Positions 18,151-26,064 of a stretch of DNA of 64,000 nucleotides are shown one piece after another. The DNA is from Sulfitobacter sp. EhC04 (GTDB lineage: Bacteria; Pseudomonadota; Alphaproteobacteria; Rhodobacterales; Rhodobacteraceae). Where the stretch lies: the NCBI RefSeq assembly GCF_001650875.1, contig NZ_LXYI01000034.1, positions 1 to 64,000 on the forward strand, written 5' to 3'. Below the pieces are notes generated by a model. The model did no database searches and was not told where the DNA came from. It saw only the letters and a program-made list of their open reading frames with translations. Every line of letters starts with the position of its first letter. Within the stretch, counting starts at the first letter, position 1. Made by a program: the position numbers and the translations under genes.

Positions 18151-18768
18151 TCAGACCCTGAGCATCGTTTCGAACATCAAGCGCAGATGGGCAGAGGCGC
18201 GGGCGTGCGGGTCTTCTGTTGGCCCCAGCAGCACCCTGACCTGGCTTTCGAAATCGGCGTAATGCTGGGTGGTGGACCAGATCGAAAAAATCAGGTGTTG
18301 CGGATCGAGGGGCGGCAGCCTGCCCTGGGTGATCCATTCGGCGATCAGCGCGCATTTTTCGTCGAACAGCGGCTTGAGGTGCCCGGTCAGTTCCGGGGCG
18401 ATGCGCGGCGCGCCTTGCAGAATCTCATTTGCGAAAAGCCGGCTTTCGCGGGGCAGATCGCGGGCCATGTCGAGCTTGCGCTGCACATAGGACAGGATTT
18501 CGGACACAGGCTCGCCCGCGGGGCTCATTGCCACAAGCGGGTCGAGCCAGGTGTCCATCAACTGGCTGAGCAGGGTGACATGGATGTCTTCCTTGCCATC
18601 GAAGTAATAAAGGATATTCGGCTTGCTCAACCCGGCCTCTGCCGCGATCTGGTCGAGCGTGGCCCCGCGGTAGCCATGGCGCGAAAACACGTCGAGTGCG
18701 GCCTCCAGGATCAGCCTGCGGTTGCGCTTTTGGATGCGACTTGTTTTCTTGGGCGCGCCGTCTGGCAA
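18151..18768 (-). CDS. rutR: TetR-family pyrimidine regulator RutR
   Basis: A 205-residue repressor. Its N-terminal helix-turn-helix contains TLDQIAAEAGLSKPNILYYF. The ligand domain includes LPRESRLFANEILQGAPRI and DPQHLIFSIWSTTQHYADF, which closely follow E. coli RutR, the uracil-sensing regulator of pyrimidine degradation. The start is TTG at 18768, with GGAG 7 bases before it. It is divergent from the amidohydrolase gene. A RutR-like palindrome in the gap implies control of the downstream operon and perhaps of rutR itself. Confidence 0.9.
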   Translation of the reverse strand: MPDGAPKKTSRIQKRNRRLILEAALDVFSRHGYRGATLDQIAAEAGLSKPNILYYFDGKEDIHVTLLSQLMDTWLDPLVAMSPAGEPVSEILSYVQRKLDMARDLPRESRLFANEILQGAPRIAPELTGHLKPLFDEKCALIAEWITQGRLPPLDPQHLIFSIWSTTQHYADFESQVRVLLGPTEDPHARASAHLRLMFETMLRV

Positions 18769-18840
18769 GGGCGTCTCCGGCAGGGTGCTGAGAAATGAGG
18801 CAGTCGCCCCGATGGGTCCGTGTGATGCTAAAAGCAGTTC

Positions 18841-18868
18841 TTGACAGATGCCAGTCTAATCGCAATCG
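18841..18868 (+). promoter_or_regulatory. Candidate promoter of the amidohydrolase operon
   Basis: TTGACA (18841-18846) is a perfect -35 box. CAATCG (18863-18868) is a weak -10 box at 16 bases. The RutR-like operator starts 4 bases later, over the expected transcription start. Confidence 0.4.
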
Positions 18869-18872
18869 TGCC

Positions 18873-18888
18873 TTTACCAAATGGTAAA
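18873..18888. promoter_or_regulatory. RutR operator-like palindrome
   Basis: TTTACCA-AA-TGGTAAA is a 16-bp palindrome with perfect 7-bp arms. It matches the spacing and core of the known RutR box (TTGACCA-N2-TGGTCAA). It lies between rutR and the operon it probably controls, 33 bases before the amidohydrolase ATG. Confidence 0.8.
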
Positions 18889-18921
18889 ATTTATTCCGCC
18901 AGCCAATCGAGGAGCCAGCAG

Positions 18922-20172
18922 ATGCCTGCACCCGGTGAGAACCTGAAGATCAACCCGGACCGCCTGTGGGACAGCCTGATGGAGATGGCAAAGATCGGGC
19001 CTGGGGTCGCGGGGGGAAACAACCGTCAGACCCTGACCGACGAGGATGCCGAGGGCCGCGCGCTGTTTCAGACATGGTGCGAGGATGCGGGCTGTACCAT
19101 GGGGCTGGACCAGATGGGCAATATGTTCGCCCGCCGCGAGGGGACGGACCCCGATGCGCTGCCGGTCTATGTCGGCTCGCACCTCGACACGCAGCCGACG
19201 GGTGGCAAATATGACGGTGTGCTGGGGGTTCTGGCCGGGCTGGAGATTTTGCGCACGCTGAACGATCTGGGGATCAAGACGAAGCATCCGATTGTTGTGA
19301 CCAATTTCACCAATGAGGAAGGCACGCGCTATGCCCCTGCGATGCTGTCGTCGGGGGTGTTCGCGGGCATTCACACGCAGGACTGGGCCTATGCGCGCGT
19401 CGATGCGGCGGGCAAGGCCTTTGGCGACGAGCTGAAGCGGATCGGCTGGCGTGGAGAGGAAGAGGTCGGGGCGCGGAAGATGCATGCTTTCTTTGAACTG
19501 CACATCGAGCAGGGCCCGATCCTGGAAATCGAGGGCAAGGATATCGGTGTGGTCACCCATGGTCAGGGGCTGAGCTGGACCCAGGTGACGGTCACGGGCA
19601 AGGACAGCCATACAGGCTCCACCCCGATGCCGATGCGCCGCAATGCGGGGCTGGGCATGGCGCGGATCCTGGAGAAGGTGGACGAGATCGCCTGGTCGCA
19701 CAAGCCGCATGCGGTCGGGGCGGCGGGGCATATCGACGTCTATCCGAATTCGCGCAACGTGATACCGGGCAAGGTGGTCTTTACGGTTGATTTCCGGTCG
19801 CCCGAGTTGAGCGTGATCGAGGACATGGAGGCGCGGTTGCGGGTCGAGGGGCAGAAGATTGCCGATGACATGGAATTGGAGATCGCCTTTGAGAAGGTCG
19901 GCGGGTTTGATCCGGTGGCCTTTGACGAGGGCTGCGTGGCGGCGGTGCGGTCAGCGGCGGAGCGTCTGGGGTACAGCCACATGAACCTGATTTCCGGCGC
20001 GGGGCATGATGCCTGCTGGATCAACCGGGTCGCCCCCACGGCGATGGTGATGTGCCCCTGCGTGGATGGGCTGAGCCATAACGAGGCGGAAGAGATATCG
20101 AAGGATTGGGCGATGGCCGGCGCCGATGTGCTGTTGCATGCGGTGGTGGAGACAGCGGAGGTCGTCGGGTGA
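18922..20172 (+). CDS. Zn-dependent N-carbamoyl-beta-alanine amidohydrolase (M20 family)
   Basis: The last step of reductive pyrimidine degradation: N-carbamoyl-beta-alanine (or its methyl form) gives beta-alanine, CO2 and ammonia. It has 416 residues. M20-type metal motifs are GSHLDTQPTGGKYDGVLG, TNEEGTRYAPAMLSS, FELHIEQGPILE and SGAGHDACW. The ATG at 18922 has GAGGAG 7 bases upstream; an earlier in-frame start lies in the operator region. It belongs to the AmaB/HyuC/PydC group, whose substrates include carbamoyl amino acids; the preA/dihydropyrimidinase context decides for carbamoyl-beta-alanine. Confidence 0.9.
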   Translation: MPAPGENLKINPDRLWDSLMEMAKIGPGVAGGNNRQTLTDEDAEGRALFQTWCEDAGCTMGLDQMGNMFARREGTDPDALPVYVGSHLDTQPTGGKYDGVLGVLAGLEILRTLNDLGIKTKHPIVVTNFTNEEGTRYAPAMLSSGVFAGIHTQDWAYARVDAAGKAFGDELKRIGWRGEEEVGARKMHAFFELHIEQGPILEIEGKDIGVVTHGQGLSWTQVTVTGKDSHTGSTPMPMRRNAGLGMARILEKVDEIAWSHKPHAVGAAGHIDVYPNSRNVIPGKVVFTVDFRSPELSVIEDMEARLRVEGQKIADDMELEIAFEKVGGFDPVAFDEGCVAAVRSAAERLGYSHMNLISGAGHDACWINRVAPTAMVMCPCVDGLSHNEAEEISKDWAMAGADVLLHAVVETAEVVG

Positions 20173-20180
20173 GGCAGGTG

Positions 20181-20225
20181 CCGATTTTTTCGAAAAAATC
20201 GGGCCGGAATTTTCGAAAATTCCGG
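20181..20225. repeat. Two adjacent perfect 22-bp palindromes
   Basis: 20181-20202 is a perfect palindrome centred on TTTTTTCGAAAAAA with CCG/CGG ends. After one base, 20204-20225 is a second one centred on AATTTTCGAAAATT with CCGG ends. Both lie between the amidohydrolase stop and the small ORF at 20234. They could form cruciforms or RNA hairpins. The design suggests a dispersed palindromic repeat. Confidence 0.7.
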
Positions 20226-20233
20226 TGTTGCGC

Positions 20234-20557
20234 ATGATTGCAAAGGGGCTTTCAATACCTCGGAGGATCGACAGATTGCTGGACACCGAAGTGGCAGAGG
20301 CGCTGACCAGTACCGACCGTGTGACACGGCGCACGGCACGGGATTTTGAACGGACTAGGCGCGCACCGCGTGAAGTAACGGTAAACTTTTCGGGCGGGAT
20401 CACTCAGCGGTGCTGGTCGGTCAGCCGCGGCGATGGCACCTACCGGGTCGTTTATCTGCCCAGGGCGGGATATTTCTCGCTCTGTGTGGAAAGCGATTTC
20501 GGGCCGCTGGATATCGGCGTTCACGGGCCAGCGCTGGGGTGTTTCGGATCGGTCTGA
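20234..20557 (+). CDS. Hypothetical protein, 107 aa, inside pyrimidine operon
   Basis: I do not recognise this protein. It begins MIAKGLSIPRRIDRLLDTEV. It is rich in Arg and Thr in its first half (TSTDRVTRRTARDFERTRR) and more sheet-like in the second (TYRVVYLPRAGYFSLCVESDF). There is no signal peptide or membrane segment. The start is uncertain: no good ribosome binding site is visible, and the frame stays open back to 20126. It sits between the amidohydrolase and dihydropyrimidinase genes and is flanked on both sides by palindromic repeats, so it may be an insertion rather than a pathway gene. Confidence 0.45.
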   Translation: MIAKGLSIPRRIDRLLDTEVAEALTSTDRVTRRTARDFERTRRAPREVTVNFSGGITQRCWSVSRGDGTYRVVYLPRAGYFSLCVESDFGPLDIGVHGPALGCFGSV

Positions 20558-20558
20558 G

Positions 20559-20613
20559 CCGGGGGGCGCTGCCCCCCGGACCCCCCGGGAATATTGAAGG
20601 CCAAAAAGAGTAA
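20559..20613 (+). repeat. GC hairpin plus AT-rich tail, repeat copy 2
   Basis: CCGGGGGGC (20559-20567) pairs perfectly with GCCCCCCGG (20571-20579). It is followed by a C-run and GGGAATATTGAAGGCCAAAA. The tail is close to that of the element at 6089-6133 (GGATATATCAAAGCCAAAA). It stands immediately before the dihydropyrimidinase gene. Confidence 0.6.
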
Positions 20614-20630
20614 AAGACGGGAGAGATGTG

Positions 20631-22091
20631 ATGAGCAAGGTGATCAAAGGCGGCACGGTCTGCACGGCGGATCGGACCTGGAAGGCGGATGTGCTGATCG
20701 AGGGCGAGAAGATCGTCCGCATTGGCGAGGATCTGACGGGCGACGAATATATCGACGCCGAGGGGGCCTATGTCATCCCTGGCGGGATTGACCCGCATAC
20801 CCATCTTGAGATGCCGTTCATGGGCACCACTGCCGCCGAGACTTTTGAAAGCGGCACCTGGGCTGCGGCCTGTGGCGGGACCACGATGATTGTCGATTTC
20901 TGCCTGCCGGGCGCGAATGGCAGCATCAGGAATGCAATCAACGAATGGCACCGCAAGTCGGCGCCGCAGATCTGTTCCGACGTTGGCTATCACATGGCGA
21001 TCACCGGCTGGGACGAGAACGTATTCAACGAGATGAAGGACGCCGTGGAGATGGGCGTCAATTCCTTCAAGCACTTCATGGCCTACAAGGGCGCGCTGAT
21101 GATCGAGGACGACGAAATGTTCGCCTCCTTCAAACGCTGTGCTGAGCTGGGCGCGCTGCCGATGGTCCATGCGGAGAATGGCGATCTGGTGGCGGAGCTG
21201 CAGCAGAAGTATTTCGATCTGGGGATCACCGGGCCGGAGGGGCACGCCTATTCCCGCCCGCCGGAGCTGGAGGGGGAGGCCGCGAACCGGGCGATCACCA
21301 TTGCGGATACCGCCGGGGTGCCGCTTTATATCGTGCATGTGTCCTGCGAACAGACCCATGAGGCGATCCGCCGGGCGCGGCAAAAGGGGATGCGGGTCTA
21401 TGGCGAGCCGTTGATCCAGTTCCTGACGCTGGACGAGAGCGAGTATTTCAACAAGGATTGGGACCATGCCGCGCGGCGGGTCATGTCGCCGCCGTTCCGC
21501 AGCAAGGATCATCAGGACAGTCTTTGGGCGGGGTTGCAGGCCGGGTCGCTGCAGGTGGTGGCGACGGACCATGCCGCCTTTTCCACCGCGCAGAAGCGCG
21601 CGGGCAAGGATGATTTCAGGATCATTCCCAACGGGTCGAACGGGCTGGAGGAACGTCTGAGCGTGCTCTGGACCGAAGGGGTGGAGACCGGGCGTCTGAC
21701 GCCGAACGAATTTGTCGCCGCGACCTCGACCAATGTGGCCAAGATCCTCAACATCTACCCGCGCAAGGGGGCGATTGTGGAAGGGGCGGATGCGGATATC
21801 GTGGTGTGGGATCCGAAGATCACCAAGACGATTTCACCTGCGAACCATCACTCGGTGCTCGACTACAACGTCTTTGAGGGGTTCGAGGTGACGGCGAACA
21901 GCCGCTATACGCTGAGCCGGGGCGAGGTGATCTGGGCCTGGGGACAGAACAGCCAGCCGCAGCCGGGACGCGGCAAGTTCATTCCGCGCCCTGCCTTCCC
22001 CAGCGCCAATGTGGCGCTGTCGAAGTGGAAGGCGCTGACCAGCCCGAAGATGATCAAGCGCGATCCGCTGAACATTCCGGCGGGGATTTGA
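20631..22091 (+). CDS. hydA: Dihydropyrimidinase (D-hydantoinase family)
   Basis: A zinc amidohydrolase that opens dihydrouracil or dihydrothymine to the N-carbamoyl amino acid. It has 486 residues. Metal ligands are His56 and His58 in GGIDPHTHLEMPF, the carboxylated Lys153 in KHFMAYKG, His in VHAENGDL and Asp/His in VATDHAAFS. It closes with the usual C-terminal region (SRYTLSRGEVIW). The ATG at 20631 has GGGAG 7 bases upstream; a GTG one codon earlier is possible. The ABC importer genes follow 4 bases later, so the pathway and transport genes form one operon. Confidence 0.95.
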   Translation: MSKVIKGGTVCTADRTWKADVLIEGEKIVRIGEDLTGDEYIDAEGAYVIPGGIDPHTHLEMPFMGTTAAETFESGTWAAACGGTTMIVDFCLPGANGSIRNAINEWHRKSAPQICSDVGYHMAITGWDENVFNEMKDAVEMGVNSFKHFMAYKGALMIEDDEMFASFKRCAELGALPMVHAENGDLVAELQQKYFDLGITGPEGHAYSRPPELEGEAANRAITIADTAGVPLYIVHVSCEQTHEAIRRARQKGMRVYGEPLIQFLTLDESEYFNKDWDHAARRVMSPPFRSKDHQDSLWAGLQAGSLQVVATDHAAFSTAQKRAGKDDFRIIPNGSNGLEERLSVLWTEGVETGRLTPNEFVAATSTNVAKILNIYPRKGAIVEGADADIVVWDPKITKTISPANHHSVLDYNVFEGFEVTANSRYTLSRGEVIWAWGQNSQPQPGRGKFIPRPAFPSANVALSKWKALTSPKMIKRDPLNIPAGI

Positions 22092-22095
22092 CAAC

Positions 22096-22914
22096 GTGGG
22101 TTCAGCGATGCCTCTCGAAAATCCAGGTTCCGCTCCAGCGGAGCCTGTCATTTCCGCACAGAACCTCGATTTGACGTTCCAGACCAATGACGGGCCAATC
22201 CATGCCCTGAAAGGGGTCAGCCTGGACATCGCTAAAGGCGATTTTGTCTCCTTCATTGGCCCCTCGGGCTGTGGCAAGACGACGTTTCTGCGGGTCATGG
22301 CCGACCTGGAACAGCCCACGGGTGGCACGGTCACCGTGAACGGCATGACACCGGAGGAGGCGCGGCAGGCGCGGGCCTATGGCTATGTTTTCCAGGCGGC
22401 GGGGCTTTATCCCTGGCGGACGATTGGCGGCAACATCCGCCTGCCGCTGGAGATCATGGGCATTCCCAAGGCCGAGCAGGATGAGCGCGTGGCGCGTGTG
22501 TTGGACCTGGTGGAATTGAGCGGGTTTGAAAAGAAATTCCCCTGGCAATTGTCGGGTGGCATGCAGCAGCGGGCCAGCATTGCGCGGGCGCTGGGGTTCG
22601 ACGCGGATATCCTGCTGATGGACGAGCCCTTTGGCGCGCTGGACGAGATCGTGCGCGACCATCTGAACGAACAATTGCTGAAGCTCTGGGATCGGACCGG
22701 CAAGACGATTGCCTTTGTCACCCATTCGATTCCCGAAGCGGTCTATCTGAGCACCAAGATCGTGGTGATGTCACCGCGCCCTGGCCGGATCACCGATGTG
22801 ATCGACAGCCCGCTGCCACGCGAGCGGCCGCTGGACATTCGGGAGTCGCCGGAATTTCTGGAAGTGGCGCACCGGGTGCGGGAAGGGTTGCGGGCGGGGC
22901 ATGGCGATGTGTGA
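22096..22914 (+). CDS. NitT/TauT-type ABC transporter ATP-binding protein
   Basis: A 272-residue cytoplasmic ATPase of the SsuB/TauB/NrtD group. It shows Walker A GPSGCGKTT, signature LSGGMQQRASIARA, Walker B ILLMDEPFGALDE and H-loop FVTHS. It follows the dihydropyrimidinase by 4 bases and works with the two permeases and the NMT1-type binding protein downstream. The start is GTG at 22096; ATG at 22108 is an alternative without a better ribosome binding site. The probable role is energising uptake of a pyrimidine or related heterocycle, inferred from the operon. Confidence 0.9.
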   Translation: MGSAMPLENPGSAPAEPVISAQNLDLTFQTNDGPIHALKGVSLDIAKGDFVSFIGPSGCGKTTFLRVMADLEQPTGGTVTVNGMTPEEARQARAYGYVFQAAGLYPWRTIGGNIRLPLEIMGIPKAEQDERVARVLDLVELSGFEKKFPWQLSGGMQQRASIARALGFDADILLMDEPFGALDEIVRDHLNEQLLKLWDRTGKTIAFVTHSIPEAVYLSTKIVVMSPRPGRITDVIDSPLPRERPLDIRESPEFLEVAHRVREGLRAGHGDV

Positions 22915-23062
22915 GCGCGGTCAAGCGGCCCGGTCCGCCGCGAATTGGTGCGACGTTCCGGGTCCGCTCCGCCGTTTGGGTGGGGAGGCGAGGTCCCCCT
23001 TCATCGTTCACGGCCATCGGCTCACCAGCCTGTACCGCCGATGCAGAACACGACAAAATCCT

Positions 23063-23137
23063 TTCATTGTTCTTAAAATACACAAAAGACATCATCTGCG
23101 GCTGGCCGGGGCGCTGGTGTATTTGAGGAACAATGAA
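23063..23137. repeat. 21-bp inverted repeat inside importer operon
   Basis: TTCATTGTTCTTAAAATAC at 23063 onward is mirrored by GTATTTGAGGAACAATGAA ending at 23137; 19 of 21 positions match. About 33 bases separate the arms. The repeat occupies the end of a 237-base gap between the ATPase and first permease genes, in an otherwise tightly packed operon. It is probably an inserted repeat or a stable RNA hairpin. Confidence 0.6.
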
Positions 23138-23151
23138 GCGGGGGGTGTCGC

Positions 23152-24015
23152 ATGAGGCGTTCTGTCGTGCCTGTGTTGACCGTTGTCGGGTTCCTGCTGG
23201 TTTTCTGGTATGCGGCGGCGGTCTGGCTGAATGCGCCCTGGGCCTATAACAAGGCGCAGCGGGCGGGCGAGACATTGTCATTCTCGCAGGTGGTCGCCGA
23301 TACCTGGTCACAGAAAAAGCCGAAACTGCCGGCACCGCACCAGGTGGTGAAGGAGGTCTGGGAGACAACGGCACAGAAGGCCGTGACTTCGAAACGGTCG
23401 CTGATCTATCATTCCGGCGTCACGCTGAGTGCCACCTTGCTGGGCTTCGTGCTGGGCACCGGGCTGGGCATTTTGCTGGCGGTCGGGATCGTCTACAACA
23501 GGACCATGGACATGTCGGTCATGCCCTGGGTGATCGCAAGCCAGACGATCCCCATTCTTGCGATTGCGCCGATGATCATCGTGGTGCTGAATGCTGTTGG
23601 CATTTCCGGCTTGCTGCCCAAGGCGATGATCAGCATGTATCTGTCGTTCTTCCCGGTTGTTGTCGGCATGGTGAAGGGGCTGCGCAGCCCTGAGGCGATG
23701 CAGTTGGACCAGATGAGGACCTGGCATGCCAGCAAGGGGCAGACCTTCTGGAAGCTGCGCTTGCCATCCTCGATGCCCTATCTCTTTACCTCGTTGAAGA
23801 TCGCGATGGCGGCCTCCCTTGTGGGGGCGATTGTGGGTGAATTGCCGACCGGGGCCGTGGCCGGTCTTGGCGCGCGGTTGCTGGCGGGCAGCTATTACGG
23901 GCAGACGGTGCAGATCTGGTCGGCCTTGGTGATGGCGGCGGTGCTGGCGGCCTGCCTTGTGGGCATCATCGGGGTGTTGCAACGCGTCATGTTGCGCCGG
24001 ATGGGGATGGGCTGA
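23152..24015 (+). CDS. ABC transporter permease (NitT/TauT type), first
   Basis: A 287-residue inner-membrane permease with an N-terminal helix (VLTVVGFLLVFWYAAAVW). A loop of about 60 residues follows, then five more membrane segments. The EAA-type loop is RTWHASKGQTFWKLRLPSSMPYLF, the site that docks on the ATPase. The gene overlaps the second permease by ATGA, indicating translational coupling. The repeat-filled gap upstream separates it from its ATPase gene. GGGGGG(T)G sequence precedes the ATG. Confidence 0.9.
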   Translation: MRRSVVPVLTVVGFLLVFWYAAAVWLNAPWAYNKAQRAGETLSFSQVVADTWSQKKPKLPAPHQVVKEVWETTAQKAVTSKRSLIYHSGVTLSATLLGFVLGTGLGILLAVGIVYNRTMDMSVMPWVIASQTIPILAIAPMIIVVLNAVGISGLLPKAMISMYLSFFPVVVGMVKGLRSPEAMQLDQMRTWHASKGQTFWKLRLPSSMPYLFTSLKIAMAASLVGAIVGELPTGAVAGLGARLLAGSYYGQTVQIWSALVMAAVLAACLVGIIGVLQRVMLRRMGMG

Positions 24016-24854
24016 TGGGTTGGATTTTCTTTGCCGCTGCCGCCTGGGCGCTGGGATGGCTGTTGAATGTCTGGCTGGCCCGGCAGCCGGTGACCTGGTG
24101 GTCGTCGCTGGCCGCGCCGGTCATCTTTGGCGTCACGCTGCTGGCGGTCTGGGAAGGCATGGTGCGCGGGTTCGAGATCAACCAGGTTCTGCTGCCCGCC
24201 CCCACAGCCATTGCCGCGCGGATCGGGACATCGGCGGATCTGCTTTGGGCGGATTTTGCCCAGACCGTGCTGAAAGGGGCGCTGTCGGGCTATGTGATCG
24301 GCTGCGGTGCGGCCTTTGTGATTGCGGTGGCGGTCGACAGGTTCCCGTTCCTGCAGCGGGGCCTGTTGCCCGTGGGGAACTTCGTCGCGGCGCTGCCGGT
24401 GATCGGCATGGCACCGATCCTGGTGATGTGGTTCGGCTTTGACTGGCAGTCCAAGGCGGCGGTGGTTGTGGTCATGGTGTTCTTTCCGATGCTGGTGAAC
24501 ACGGTGCAGGGGTTGCAGGCGGCGGATGCCATGCAGAAGGACCTGATGCGCACCTATGCGGCAGGCTATTGGCGCACCTTGCTGAAGCTGCGGTTGCCCT
24601 CGGCCATGCCATTCATTTTCAACGGTCTCAAGATCGGGACCACACTGGCACTGATCGGCGCGATCGTTGCTGAATTTTTCGGCTCGCCCATTGTCGGGAT
24701 GGGCTTTCGCATCTCCACATCCGTGGGGCAGTTGACGCTGGACCTCGTATGGGCAGAGATATTTGTCGCGGCGCTGGCCGGATCGGCCTTTTACGGGCTG
24801 ATGGCGCTTGCCGAACAACGCGTGACCTTCTGGCATCCGAGCCAGCGTAATTAA
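24015..24854 (+). CDS. ABC transporter permease (NitT/TauT type), second
   Basis: A 279-residue permease paired with the preceding one as a heterodimer. The EAA-type loop is RTYAAGYWRTLLKLRLPSAMPFIF, nearly parallel to that of the first permease. Its start ATG shares bases with the stop TGA of the first. The substrate-binding protein gene follows after 31 bases. Two unequal permeases plus an NMT1-type binding protein are seen in transporters for pyrimidine-like or thiamine-precursor compounds. Confidence 0.9.
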   Translation: MGWIFFAAAAWALGWLLNVWLARQPVTWWSSLAAPVIFGVTLLAVWEGMVRGFEINQVLLPAPTAIAARIGTSADLLWADFAQTVLKGALSGYVIGCGAAFVIAVAVDRFPFLQRGLLPVGNFVAALPVIGMAPILVMWFGFDWQSKAAVVVVMVFFPMLVNTVQGLQAADAMQKDLMRTYAAGYWRTLLKLRLPSAMPFIFNGLKIGTTLALIGAIVAEFFGSPIVGMGFRISTSVGQLTLDLVWAEIFVAALAGSAFYGLMALAEQRVTFWHPSQRN

Positions 24855-24885
24855 CCAAGAAGACCAACCAACGGGAGTAAAAAAG

Positions 24886-25884
24886 ATGAAAAACATGACC
24901 AAGATTGCAGCCGGTGCGGCGCTGGGCCTCTGGGGCACGCTGGCGCAGGCGGCGGATGATGTGACCCTGCAACTGAAATGGGTCACGCAGGCGCAGTTTG
25001 CGGGCTACTACGTGGCCAAGGACAAAGGGTTCTACGAGGAAGAGGGGCTGAACGTCACGATCAAGCCCGGTGGCCCGGATATCGCGCCCGAGCAGGTGAT
25101 CGTCGGCGGTGGTGCCGATGTGATCGTGACCTGGATGGCGGCGGGTCTGGCCGCGCGGGAACGGGGCGTGCCGCTGGTCAACATCGCGCAACCTTTCAAG
25201 ACCGGCGGGCTGCAGGTCAACTGTCTGAAATCCACCGGCGTGGAAAGCACCGATGATTTCGCCGGGCGCACGATGGGTGTCTGGTTCTTTGGCAACGAAT
25301 ATCCATTCTATGCCTGGATGGCGTCGCTGGGTCTGGAAACCGACGGGGCGGACGACAACGGGGTAACGGTGCTGAAGCAGGCGTTCTCTGCCGATCCTCT
25401 GATCCAGGGGCAGGCGGATTGCATTTCCACCATGACCTACAACGAGTACCGCCAGATCCTGCAGGCCGGGATCACACCGGAAGAACTGGTCACCTTCAAC
25501 TACCTCGACATGGGGTTCGGCATGTTGGAAGACGGGCTTTATGTGCTGGAGGACGAGCTGGAGGACCCGGCGTTCAAGGACAAGATGGTCCGCTTTGTCC
25601 GTGCCTCGATGAAGGGGTGGAAATACGCCGAAGAGAACCAGGAAGAAGCCGCCGAGATCGTTGTTGAAAACGATGCCTCAGGCGCGCAGGAGCTGGATCA
25701 CCAGCTTTACATGGTTGGCGAAGTGGCCAAGCTGACAGCCGGCAGCAACGGCACCCTGGACGAGGCGGATTATGCGCAGACGGTCAAGACGCTGCTGTCC
25801 GCAGTGAGCGAGGAAAACCCCGCGATCACCAAGGAGCCAGAGGGCGCCTGGACCCACGCAATCACGGACGAAGCGCTGAACTGA
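24886..25884 (+). CDS. NMT1/THI5-like ABC substrate-binding protein
   Basis: A 332-residue periplasmic binding protein with signal peptide MKNMTKIAAGAALGLWGTLAQA. The family signature is LQLKWVTQAQFAGYYVAKDK, as in ThiY/RibY-type proteins that bind pyrimidine precursors or flavins. The ATG at 24886 has ACGGGAG upstream. As the last gene of the operon, followed by a terminator at 25909, it probably sets the specificity for uracil, thymine, dihydropyrimidine or hydantoin. The exact ligand cannot be read from sequence. Confidence 0.88.
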   Translation: MKNMTKIAAGAALGLWGTLAQAADDVTLQLKWVTQAQFAGYYVAKDKGFYEEEGLNVTIKPGGPDIAPEQVIVGGGADVIVTWMAAGLAARERGVPLVNIAQPFKTGGLQVNCLKSTGVESTDDFAGRTMGVWFFGNEYPFYAWMASLGLETDGADDNGVTVLKQAFSADPLIQGQADCISTMTYNEYRQILQAGITPEELVTFNYLDMGFGMLEDGLYVLEDELEDPAFKDKMVRFVRASMKGWKYAEENQEEAAEIVVENDASGAQELDHQLYMVGEVAKLTAGSNGTLDEADYAQTVKTLLSAVSEENPAITKEPEGAWTHAITDEALN

Positions 25885-25908
25885 TCCGACGGCGATATCA
25901 AGACGAAG

Positions 25909-25937
25909 GGCCGGTACGGGCGCGTGCCGGCCTTTTT
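25909..25937 (+). terminator. Terminator of the pyrimidine operon
   Basis: GGCCGGTAC (25909-25917) pairs with GTGCCGGCC (25924-25932) with one wobble, followed by TTTTT. It lies 25 bases after the binding-protein stop codon. Confidence 0.85.
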
Positions 25938-26011
25938 GTTGAATGTGGCAGGTGCAGCTTGCGCCGGGCGAGGCGCATTCTTCGAAAGCCGTGCACTTTG
26001 AGCAATGGCAT

Positions 26012-26039
26012 AAAAAAGGCCGGTACATCGTACCGGCCC
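26012..26039 (-). terminator. Terminator of the L,D-transpeptidase gene
   Basis: GGCCGGTAC pairs with GTACCGGCC around a 3-base loop. On the lower strand the stem is followed by TTTTTT (26017-26012). It shares its stem sequence with the terminator at 25909. Confidence 0.85.
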
Positions 26040-26064
26040 CTTTCCATTCTGGATGTACTCTCTG

